A stretch of DNA of 64,000 bases from Mikania micrantha (Eukaryota > Streptophyta > Magnoliopsida > Asterales > Asteraceae). Made by a program: the position numbers and the translations under genes. Shown piece after piece: positions 22,673 to 33,103 of the stretch. The stretch is from the NCBI GenBank assembly GCA_009363875.1, contig CM018693.1, forward strand, positions 107,710,362 to 107,774,361, in the 5' to 3' direction. The notes below the pieces were generated by a model, which did not search any database, had not been told where the DNA came from, and saw only the letters and a list, made by a program, of their open reading frames with translations. Position 1 is the stretch's first letter, and every line of letters begins with the position of its first letter.

Positions 22673-25585
22673 TGTCACACCACCAAATTCCCACGTGCAG
22701 TGTCAGACCGCGCGTGTGTGACATGGCCAGGAATCATAGCTCTTGGTCATATAGAACGACTCTATATGAGTTACACAAACATACAGTTTTCTAAAATAAT
22801 TGGTCATGTTTTCATAAATAAACAGTGGAAAAGTTCATGTTTAAAGCAGCGGATTAAATGTAAATTGTTTGTAGCGGAAATGAAAAGTGTATGAGACACT
22901 ACATGGTTAATATTGTTTCAATCACAAAATCGAAATGCAAGCCTAGGACTAGAGTCTAAATGCATGAGACTCTCATGTGTATCCTCCAGTGCATCCTAGC
23001 TTGTAATCATCAATTACCCGAGAATACATGCGAAAATGTGTCAACATAAAGTTGGTGAGTTCACAGGTTTAGACAGTAATAAAAAAGTAAGACAGACATA
23101 TATTGGGTATGTTAAGTTGTTTGTTGGATCCACGATCTGGAGTGTGTCAGTTCATCTTATCGAAACTTGACTATTTCCTTTGCCTCCCCGGGTCATCGCT
23201 GAATCTTGCGTCAACATCGATATTACACTCGTTATGACCTCAAGTCAACGTTGTTGCCGAGTGGGGCTAGTCAAACCCAGTAGTAGTACGTAATAATGAC
23301 TCGTTTATTACACAACTAACGGTAAGGATATATGAGGACTTGTTGCGATAATAGTTACACTCAAAATAGTTTTACAACATACAGTTATATATCTAAAACA
23401 GTAGCATAGTTTTCTCACCCCAAGAGTTTAACAAAACAGTTAAAGAGTAAACGTGGGGTTGTAAACTCACCTGAGTTTAGTAGTGCGTTCGTCACGTGAA
23501 CAGAGTAGTGCGCCTCTTAGCAATTACCTATATCACATAGGTGTTATGAGTTTGTGTTTACATTCGTGTGGGTCTCACAGGACCGTATTTATGTCCAAAA
23601 AACCCTAAGTTGTTATGTGGGTCATGTTGACCGTGGTTGACCGTGTTGGCCGTGTTTGACCTAACGACCCGTTGGTGACGTATTTAGTTCAAGTGATCGT
23701 TTAACGTGCGTCTAGTGTCGTGTGATGTGTGTGGGCACATAATATGCATCTGTGGGATAACTTACTATTTATAGTAAGTTCCCATTTTAGGAAAGTTTCC
23801 ATTTTAGGAAGGTTTCCATATTAAGCAAGTTATGCAAGACATCACTTTCCGTTTGTTCTAGCATGCATGGTTAACCTACATGGTCATGTTATCACATAGC
23901 ACATAATCATACTTGGTCAATTAAGCACGTTTCTCGTTTAAAACTTTCTATTTATAGGAAGCTTGCAAAAATAAGCATATTTTACTAAGTTTACTAATCA
24001 AACTCATCAAAACATCCTTATTCTAGTTTCCAATAGTCATTTAAGCATGCTTGTTACAACTAACACATCGTTAATCATCGGTTTCTTGAAATAAAGTTAC
24101 TATTTATAGACATAACGAGGTAAATCAAGTTTTATAACACTTTCAACAATCAAATGTACTTAGAATCATCATGCAAATCATAAATCATAAATCATAAATC
24201 ATAAATCATAAACTCAAACACATGCATATGGCTATTTCATCATCTTTCACTATCTTGTAACATTAAAGTTACTGAAAATTGTAACATTTCACAATCTCAT
24301 TGTATCAAAAGTCTTACATATTAATATGTGAAGAATCGTCATTTCAAACACAATCTAATAGTCTAAAACCTGTGCATGTTTCTATTTCATCATACAACAA
24401 TGTTTTGTAACATAAAAGTTACTAAAAATGGAAATAATTGCAAATAATAATTTCTAGACTAAATCAACCATCCTTGATCATGTAAATCATCACAAATATC
24501 GTTTATAATCATGTATCCTTAACCAAAATCATCTAAATCACATTAGATCATACATGCATGTAAGTAAAAGTTACCTTCTTCAACATTATGACTAAAATGA
24601 CTATCAAATCACCACAAGATCATCATGGATTGTTCCGATATCATCAAATCAGTCCCACCATCATCAAATCAAAGATCTAGATGAGTAAAATTCGTGCATG
24701 TGAGGATCTAGTGTGTGCATATGGCCGTAGAGGCTTGCCTATGTGTCTAGAATTGTTTTTATGCTACATAGGCGCAAGAACTACCTTCTAGAGCTTGAAG
24801 AAGTACCAAAATGATGCTGAATCAGCTTCTAATGCTCCTGGAACTCCTCTTCTAGCAGGTTGATGGGGTTGGTGGTCTCTTCCTTGCTTCCTTCAAGCTC
24901 CAAGTGCTTGATTCTTCAAACTTGAGCTCTCAAAGGTGCATCAATGGCTTCCACCAGTATCCTTGAGTGTTTCAGAGGGTTTTCAGGTGTCTTAGGGTGG
25001 CTTAAGATGAGTAGGAAGTGTCTGGTTAGAGTAAAAATGAGTGTGGTAGTGTAATGAAGGTTTTGGGATGCCCAAGAAGATATTATACGATTATGAACTG
25101 GCAGGCGCATCGTATGGAGGGCGTCACTATGCCCGGGCATAGCGCGCGGATGGGAGGGTTCCTGAAGCGTCTGATGGTCTCGAGCGCATCGCCAAGGGTG
25201 GTGTATTGGGTCTGGGCGTAGGGCCTGGGCCGCTGGACAAGCCCAATAGGCCTATTTTTCATGTTTTGGCTCGTTTTTCGCGTGTTTCATGATTGCGATC
25301 ATCGTTTTGAGACTTATAAACATCATTTCACTTGTTTTAGGTTCCCTGGAGCCTAAGTGTTGTGAAAGTGGGTTGTGGTTTGTTTATTTCACCAACGGTC
25401 ATTATTCAAGACACGTGCGAGCGTTTTACGATAATTCCTCGAATTACCAGATTACAGTGTGTGTTTGGACTGTTGTGCCACATGTCACACTAAATATCAC
25501 TAATTCTAGTGCCATGTATGTAATAATAATACACATTATTATTAAAATAAAATAAATGCTGACCTGGAAGATACGAGGTGTCACA
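22673..25585 (-). repeat. 5' LTR of the Tekay-like element, 2,913 bp
   Basis: It is bounded by TGTCACACCACC and GAGGTGTCACA. Near 24,175-24,212 it has a short tandem array of AAATCATAA words. It holds a 150-bp stretch missing from the other LTR, and keeps the AGGTGAGTTTACAACCCC block (plus-strand positions 23,455-23,472) that is deleted from the other LTR. Confidence 0.85.
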
Positions 25586-26154
25586 TAGACGGTCGTATAC
25601 GTTTAAAAAGGTTATGTTTCTCTACGGCTGTATACATAATAAACGGCCGCATACTGTTAAAAAAAATTAAAACTAAACGGCCGTATAGGCTTTATACGGC
25701 AGTAAAGCTCAACCTAAACGTCCTGACAGGGCAATTCTTGTTAAGCCTATACGGCCGTATAAACCCTAAACGTCCGTATAATTTCTCAAAATTCAAAATT
25801 TTCACTTTTCTAATCAATCTAATCGAAATGTAATGAAAATAAGTGAATCATAAACGTATTTGGGATAGTGCGCGTACCTTTTGTGTAGAAATCGGTGAAA
25901 AAATGGTCCGGGCTCTTGAGGGATTTCCAGAGAATATCCAGGAGTGGTTTTTGGTTGTATATGGGCTGAATAAGCTTAAACGCCCTATTTAAGTGAACTA
26001 TACGACCATATAGATGTTATACGGGCGTAGTTTATATATATTTTTTTTGTTTTATGTTATTTTTAATAATTTTAAAGAAATAAGTCAATGCACTAAATCT
26101 AAAATATTTAACAAAAGACAACGATTAAACAACGAATATTACATCACATGAAAT
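25586..26154. other. Spacer with TATACGGCCGTATA-type palindromic words
   Basis: No ORF is convincing. From 25,586 to about 25,780 and again near 26,000-26,040 the words ACGGCCGTATA, ACGGTCGTATA and ACGGCAGTA recur, many self-complementary. A roughly 100-bp unit at 25,670-25,780 matches 14,045-14,143, so the Tekay-like element lies between two copies of a repeat. The rest is AT-rich 3' flank of the transposase gene. Confidence 0.5.
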
Positions 26155-26649
26155 TTAATCTAAAAAGATGTGTTGTACAGACTGACTAGAACTTGTTAAA
26201 TTGCTATACAATTGTATACGATTCATGTAAATGGACTCCCAAGCTGCGTTGTAAGTTCCAAAATGTTTGCAGTAATAACAAACTGTTGGAATTGGATAAT
26301 CTTTGGTTAGTTGCCGCATGATATAGTGATTTCCATTAACATGACATATTGTAACGACCTGATGTGGAATAGTAGTAGTTGGAATGATCCATAATGGAAA
26401 GAATGTTGTGTTGTGTCGTTCGTCAAGTGATATGGAGTGAACGATTACGTTAAACATGTTGGCAATCAGTATACCTGTTTACGGCATCAACATCCAGTGC
26501 TCTAGTGGAGCAAAACCAGGTTTATTCCAATCTAAGGAATGAAGTAAATTAGCAAACGTTTGGTTTCCGAATCCCGGTGCATAAGATGTTTGGTTCTGAA
26601 TAAGTTCTTCTAAAAGTTGTTTTCTGATAAACAACCAATGATCTTCACC
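26155..26649 (-). pseudogene. C-terminal half of OTU domain, MULE-OTU transposase gene (3' part)
   Basis: The reading begins GEDHWLFIRKQLLEEL directly at the retrotransposon junction, contains GFAPLEHWMLMP, one stop (TAA near 26,477), TGILIANMFNVIVHS, and the His motif HVNGNHYIM, and ends at 26,155. In OTU cysteine proteases this His completes the catalytic site with the Asp and Cys of DGNC. The DGNC part is on the other side of the array (about 40,320-40,340). Removing the array and one ATAAC copy joins LGY to GEDHW in frame. The gene is inactive through the insertion and the stop. Confidence 0.75.
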
Positions 26650-26654
26650 ATAAC

Positions 26655-27495
26655 TGTAATATCCGTGATTTTTCATTAATCACTCCGACGGTATTTTCCG
26701 ACTTGTAATTAGAACGAGCGTTAATAATCTGAGTACGTTTGATTCATTTTGTATTATCACAATATATATAGATATATGATATATACATATATAAATATAT
26801 GTATAAGTATAAATATGACTATATTTACATATTTAAATATAATATATATATACGTAAATATATATTATACAACTTTTGTGATATTATATATTTAATAATA
26901 ATAATAATAATAATAAAATACATACATAAATAAATGAGGGAATCAAATGTCAGAAAAAGCAGCCCACTTTTTTTCCCCCCTGCGTCTGTTTCGTTTTTCC
27001 GGTGACCAGGCCGCCGGCCACCATCAAACTCCGGCCAAGGCTCCGGTTACCCCATAAAAAAAAACGGTTTTAGTGCGTCATTTAACCGGTTCTTTACACC
27101 CCCATGAACCAAAACTCATTTCTAACGTAATCATAACAATTAATTCCGATGATTAACACCATTAAAACACTTTTAATTAACCCATAACCGAACATTAACA
27201 CACGCATTGAACACGACGCTTAAAATGAATTGGAACGAATAACCATAGGGTTAATCCACATTTCGATCATAATAAGCTAACCCTATCATCCAATTCCTCT
27301 CAAAATTCATCTAGAACTGCGACTCGAACGAAGAACGGCCGAATCATTGGTGGAACTCGAACTCGATCAAGACTCAGCCAAATCAAGTAAGTAGATACAC
27401 GATCAGGATCGGTTTTTGGTGTAGAACAATAACCCTCTGTTAATTTCTATCTTGAATGGGTCGATTGATCGATTCGAAAGTTAGGGTTTATATGA
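26655..27495 (+). repeat. LTR1, truncated (about 841 bp kept)
   Basis: It begins TGTAATATCCGTGATT and matches LTR2 and LTR3 to about 27,495, where it jumps into RT sequence. The join falls at similar words, TGAATTTGG in the LTR and TGAATTTTGG in the pol gene, so short homology guided the deletion. About 2.0 kb of LTR plus about 3.0 kb of leader, gag, protease and RT are missing. A (TA)n and TAA-repeat stretch at 26,760-26,920 differs in length between copies. Confidence 0.85.
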
Positions 27496-29641
27496 TTTTG
27501 GCTGTGAAAAAAGTTCAATTTTTAGGGCACATAGTAAACAAAAAGGGCATTCATGTTGATCCTGCAAAGATTGAGGCTGTGAAAAATTGGAATGCACCTA
27601 AAACTCCTACTGAAGTTCGTTCATTTCTTGGCTTAGCTGGCTATTATCGTCGTTTCATAGCCAATTTTTCTAAGATTGCTGTACCTCTCACCAGTTTAAC
27701 ACAAAAAGACAAACCTTATGTTTGGGGTTCACAACAAGAAGAAGCATTTCAAACTCTTAAACATAAGTTGTGCAACGCTCCTATCTTAACTCTACCTGAT
27801 GGAAACGATGATTTCGTGGTCTATTGTGATGCTTCTAATCAAGGGCTTCGTTGTGTGCTTATGCAACGAGGCAAGGTTATAGCTTACGCGTCACGACAAC
27901 TGAAAATCCATGAAAAGAATTACACGACACACGATCTTGAATTGGGTGCTGTTGTGTTTGCCTTGAAAATTTGGAGGCACTACCTTTATGGTACTAAGTG
28001 TGTGGTGTTCACCGACCACAAAAGTCTTCAACACATTTTCAATCAAAAAGAACTTAATATGAGACAACGACGATGGGTGGAACTACTTAACGATTACGAT
28101 TGCGAGATTCGCTATCATCCTGGAAAAGCGAATGTTGTAGCCGACGCTTTAAGTCGTAAAGAACCCGTCAGAATCCATAGTATCAAAATTCAAAGTGATA
28201 TTCAAACTCGTATATTGGAAGCCCAACATGTCTCGATTACTGAGGGCATATGTCTGAGGAGATGGCATGTGGTGCCGAACATCAACTTGAAACTAAACCC
28301 AATGGATTACTTTACTATCTTGATCGTATTTGGGTTCCTCAACGAGACAATCTTCACACTCTTCTTTTGAATGAGACTCACAAGACTCGCTATTCTGTTC
28401 ACCCAGGAGCAGATAAAATGTACAAAGATATCCGAAACCAGTATTGGTGGCCTGGTATGAAAAAGGACATTGCTCTTTATGTCTCAAAATGTCTTACTTG
28501 CTTGAAAGTTAAAGCTGAACATCAACGTCCTTCCGGATTACTAGAACAACCAGAAATTCCCGTGTGGAAATGGGAAGGTATATCCATGGACTTTATAACT
28601 AAACTTCCTCGAACATCTAGTGGGTATGACAGTATATGGGTAATTGTTGATCGTTTAACTAAGTCAGCTCATTTTATTCCAATTCGTGAGGATTATCGAA
28701 CCGACAAGTTAGCTCGAATTTACATCGATCTTGTGGTTAGTCGTCATGGAGTTCCTTTAAACATAATCTCTGATCGTGATAGTCGTTTTACCTCTCGTTT
28801 TTGGCAATCTTTACAATCGGCATTGGGCACTAAATTAAATCTCAGTACTGCTTATCATCCTCAGACGGACGGTCAAACTGAACGGACCATCCAAACTTTG
28901 GAGGATATGCTTAGAGCATGTGTTATCGATTTTGGTGGCAATTGGGACTCTTACTTGCCGTTGATCGAATTCTCGTACAATAACAGCTATCATACGAGTA
29001 TCAACATGGCACCTTTTGAAGCTTTGTATGGTCGTAAATGCCGATCACCTATTTGTTGGAGCGAGATTGGTGAAGCACAAATCACGGGTCCTGAATTAAT
29101 TCAAGAAACATCTGATAAGATCATTCAAATTCGTGATAATCTTCGCGTAGCGAAAAGTCGGCAAAAGAGTTATGCTGACAATCGTCGAAAACCCTTAGAA
29201 TTCCAAATTGGTGATCTAGTTCTTCTCAAGGTATCCCCTTGGAAAGGCTTGGTTCATTTTGGAAAGAAAGGGAAGTTATCTCCTCGTTATGTGGGTCCTT
29301 TCAAAATCATTGAGCGTATCGGTAAAGTGGCTTACAAACTTGAACTACCTGAAGAACTAAGCAACATTCATCCTACTTTTCACGTGTCGAATTTGAAGAA
29401 GTGTCTAGCCGACGAAAATCTTCAAATTCCACTCGATGAAGTACACATTGATGAAACGATGCGATTTGTTGAGAAACCTATGGAAATTATGGATCATGGA
29501 GAGAAAAGACTTAAACGCAGTCGAATACCGATTGTGCTAGTTCGATGGGAATCTAAGCGTGGACCAGAACTCACATGGGAACGTGAGGACCAAATGAAAG
29601 ACAAGTATCCACATCTCTTCCTACCAACTTCAAGTAATTAA
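27496..29641 (+). pseudogene. Truncated pol: RT end, RNase H, integrase (internal A)
   Basis: Coding starts in the RT thumb at VQFLGHIVNKKGIHV and continues through RNase H (YCDASNQGLRCVL, FTDHKSLQHIF). A 1-base deletion near 28,246 shifts the frame, and the second frame runs 28,250-29,641 through the integrase. The integrase keeps its zinc finger (HKTRYSVHPGADKMY, KCLTCLKVK) and all three catalytic residues: Asp 28,649, Asp 28,772 and Glu 28,880, with 36 codons between the last two. It ends EDQMKDKYPHLF. Compared with internal B it has the full 96-codon block missing there. It cannot be made from its own start. Confidence 0.85.
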
Positions 29642-29660
29642 TTTCGGGACGAAATCTCTT

Positions 29661-29674
29661 AAAGTAGGGGAGAC
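29661..29674 (+). other. Polypurine tract before LTR2
   Basis: AAAGTAGGGGAGAC abuts the LTR start TGTAATATCC. The identical tract precedes LTR3 at 37,398-37,411. Confidence 0.7.
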
Positions 29675-29913
29675 TGTAATATCCGTGATTTTTCATTAAT
29701 CACTCCGACGGTATTTTCCGACTTGTAATTAGAACGAGCGTTAATAATCTGAGTACGTTTGATTCATTTTGTATTATCACAATATATATAGATATATGAT
29801 ATATACATATATAAATATATGTATAAGTATAAATATGACTATATTTACATATTTAAATATAATATATATATATACGTAAATATATATTATACAACTTTTG
29901 TGATATTATATAT

Positions 29914-29949
<36 letters not shown>

Positions 29950-32562
29950 TACATACATAAATAAATGAGGGAATCAAATGTCAGAAAAAGCAGCCCATTT
30001 TTTTCCCCCCTGCGTCTGTTTCGTTTTTCCGGTGACCAGGCCGCCGGCCACCATCAAACTCCGGCCAAGGCTCCGGTTACCCCATAAAAAAAACGGTTTT
30101 AGTGCGTCATTTAACCGGTTCTTTACACCCCCATGAACCAAAACTCATTTCTAACGTAATCATAACAATTAATTCCGATGATTAACACCATTAAAACACT
30201 TTTAATTAACCCATAACCGAACATTAACACACGCATTGAACACGACGCTTAAAATGAATTGGAACGAATAACCATAGGGTTAATCCACATTTCGATCATA
30301 ATAAGCTAACCCTATCATCCAATTCCTCTCAAAATTCATCTAGAACTGCGACTCGAACGAAGAACGGCCGAATCATTGGTGGAACTCGAACTCGATCAAG
30401 ACTTAGCCAAATCAAGTAAGTAGATACACGATCAGGATCGGTTTTTGGTGTAGAACAATAACCCTCTGTTAATTTCTATCTTGAATGGGTCGATTGATCG
30501 ATTCGAAAGTTAGGGTTTATATGAATTTGGGAAAACTAGTAATTTGAAGATTTAAATGTATTTTAATCTGAAATCAAGCAATAAAATGTGTGTTTGATTC
30601 ACTGGTTAGAGCACTTGTTTGCAAGTTAGAGGTCTCGGGTTCAAACCCGGATTCAACCCATTTTTTTTTCTTTTTCCTTTTGATTTGTTCTTAAATCATT
30701 TTGAATTATTAAAAATTTTATAAAATTTTATATAAACTTTAAAATTATATTATAAACTTATAAAAATTTTGGAAAAGAAATTAATTTTATTTAAGGGTAA
30801 AAATTAATATTTTGTGGTTATAAATACAAGTTTAAATCACAAGAAATACCTAAACTATTTATAAAATTCTATAAAAATTTTCCAACACTTCTGGAACATA
30901 GATAGATCTGCTCAAATTTTTATAAATATATTTATGCAGGAAACTATTTATATCAAATTAAAGGTGTCATTAATATGCATAAATAATCCTTTAAAAATAC
31001 TTAAACTATTATAAAAATTCTGGAAAAATTATATAATCTTTCTGGGACTTTTATAAATCTGGGAAAAATTTTATTTTATTTTTTTGTAACATAAAACTAT
31101 TTATTTGATTTAAAACCTTTATAAAAGTGAATAAATGATTTATTAAAATACTAAAATACATTTAAAAATTCTGAAAATCTTTATTTAATATTTTTGGATT
31201 GAAACCAACTCAGAAATATTTTTTGTTTGAATAAAAATATTTTATTTGAATAAAAATGCTATTTAACTTGAAATATAAATACTCTAAATCAATATATTTT
31301 AAATATATAAAATTTCAGAAAAATACTTTTATTTCCTGAAATAATTATACATAACAAAAAAATATTTTTATTTTAATAAAACTATTTTATTTAAATCAAA
31401 TAGAATTTATCTTAAATTAAAACTTTATATTAAAACATATAAATACAAGATTTTTATTTAGTAATTTAATTTGAAATTATATAATCATCTATATTTTGTA
31501 TAACACTTTAGATTTTAAATATTTCTAAAGTAGTTAGTTTATGAATCTTAGATCATCATCTCTTTAATGTATAATATTTATTTTTAACAATACAACTTTG
31601 TCGTTTTTACCAATTTAATTACTTAACTTAACCTTGATTTCTCTAAACCCATTTAGAACCCAAATCTTGAACCTAGAATGCCTTATAACTTTATTTTGAA
31701 CTTAGAGAATTATGAACTTGAAACTATAGGTTTGTTGTGAGAATTGCTTCTCGCAAGTTTGGACTTACAACTACGTTTGCAACTTAGCTATTCATCTTAT
31801 CCAGGTGAGTTTCATATTCCCCTTTTCTTGATTTGATTTTGTTTTCAAAACATCGGGGATGAAACATGAACTTCAACTATTTGAACAATTTGTATCTATG
31901 AACTTTATCTTGTGATTTGAGCTTATGTCCCAAACTACATGTGAACTATCCTCGAAACTTGCATTGATCATTAACTATATTAGCCTGACTGTTGTGATGA
32001 TAGCTATTGAACTGACCATTCCACCCAACCGGTGATCACTCAGTTACCAACTATTGAACTATTTGAACTTTGTATGTTTGAACTATTGTGCACATTTTGA
32101 ACTATTGGAACTATAAGGATAGTATGTGTTACTATGCCTAACTTGGTTAACTAAGGTTTGATCTGCAATAGTTTAATGTATGTTTCCACATTAAGCCTTA
32201 TCTATTGATATGTTTATAATACATGATTAAACTTTGAACTATTAAACTATTTATCGAGTCAACTTTATGATTCTCACCAACTACTTTTGTAGTTGACTTT
32301 TCAAACTTATTCATGTTTCAGGTGCAACTTAGTGAGCTTTGGGATGAACACTTAAGATGCCTGGACTTTAGAAGCTTTAAGAATAAATTGAACTCTAGTT
32401 TTTTTTGGCTTATTGAACTTTGGTTGTTTGAACTTATTTACTTTGGTTTTTAAGACAATGTAATTTTGTTGCATTAATTATGAAACGTTTTAGTTTGATC
32501 ATGAGCTATTGAACAGTCGCGTTCGCGCCCCGACGTATTCCGCCGTCGGTTGAGGTGTGACA
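29675..32562 (+). repeat. LTR2, 2,888 bp, shared by both internals
   Basis: It is complete, from TGTAATATCC to GAGGTGTGACA, and nearly identical to LTR3 apart from microsatellite length and scattered substitutions. It serves as 3' LTR for internal A and 5' LTR for internal B. It carries a tRNA-like cassette (30,589-30,660), a TATA-like TTATAAATACAAG near 30,818, the CAGGTGAGTTTC block at 31,802, CTCACCAAC at 32,273 and TTTCAGGTG at 32,316. The closing sequence CCCCGACGTATTCCGCCGTC can form a short hairpin with the following GGTT. Confidence 0.88.
30589..30660 (+). ncRNA. tRNA-like Pol III cassette inside LTR2
   Basis: TTCACTGGTTAGAGCA resembles a tRNA D-arm with box A. GGTTCAAACC (30,638-30,647) is a box B match. 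A run of nine T follows at 30,661, as in Pol III terminators. The T-arm pairs at four of five positions, the acceptor stem pairs poorly, and the anticodon region is ambiguous. It is therefore a tRNA-derived sequence, perhaps a SINE head captured by the LTR, and not a working tRNA gene. Confidence 0.5.
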
Positions 32563-33103
32563 GATTGGTATCAGAGCCATGGTTATAGGGAATTAGGTTA
32601 TTAGACATGACCTAGACTATAACCCAAGTTAGCTAGGATCTTATGTGTTCATCATCCCTATTTCTATCTCTAACCTTATTCTTGATCTATTAATAGGAAA
32701 CCTTCAACTATCAAAACTTCATGATAATCTTAGACTTATAGTCTAATCAAAAATGAAAATCTCGTCAAAGTCTTTGAGTTTTAAATGACAATTGTAGATT
32801 CGTGCAATCTGGAAGGGTAATTACCTGTACCTTGGGGTGTTCTGTCTAGGAAAGTGTTTCGTATAAATCCAAACCAACCGTTGGACCGGTTACGCTTTCC
32901 TGGGAACCCTCGGGGTGAGTAGTTATTTATAGGCTAAAGCATGTCTCACGCAATTGTTAAATAAAACTTAAATTACTTTGATTAGTCAACGTAACTGTAC
33001 CTTGGTTACAATCCATATTGCCTATCTAAACTATCTTGTGATTCATATGAATTATCCATTGAAAACTAAACATCTACCATATTCTATGTTTTATTTTCAT
33101 AGA
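32563..33103 (+). other. PBS and untranslated leader of internal B
   Basis: The primer-binding site TGGTATCAGAGCC (32,566-32,578) matches the initiator tRNA-Met 3' end. About 525 bp of leader without a long ORF follow up to the Gag start. An in-frame upstream Met at 32,978 exists, but the sequence between has no family match. MASRREIRRRERNEEL from 33,104 looks like the normal Gag start. Confidence 0.75.

Larger units (their letters stand above)
14144..25585 (-). mobile_element. Tekay-like chromovirus retrotransposon, full length, minus strand
   Basis: Two related long LTRs (14,144-16,863 and 22,673-25,585) bracket a 5.8-kb internal region. It reads right to left as PBS, extra ORF, gag, protease, RT, RNase H, integrase with a C-terminal chromodomain-like tail, and polypurine tract. 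RT has FIDD and the tail reads LEREDQMKKKYPHLF. No clear 5-bp target duplication is visible (left flank ctaaa, right flank tagac), which fits an old insertion. Both flanks carry ACGGCCGTATA repeats, so the target was one locus. The coding region is broken in many places. Confidence 0.8.

Noticed and set aside
25586..25780. CRISPR-like array of TATACGGCCGTATA words
   Set aside because: Spacing is irregular, units vary, there are no cas genes and the DNA is plant. They are repeat words in transposon-related spacer.
30589..30660. A functional tRNA gene in the LTR
   Set aside because: The acceptor stem pairs poorly, one T-arm pair is broken and the anticodon loop is unclear. I keep it only as a tRNA-like cassette.
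32978..33103. Upstream Met as the real Gag start in internal B
   Set aside because: The 42 extra codons look like leader sequence, and MASRREIRRR at 33,104 is the usual kind of Gag start. Initiation at 32,978 cannot be fully excluded.
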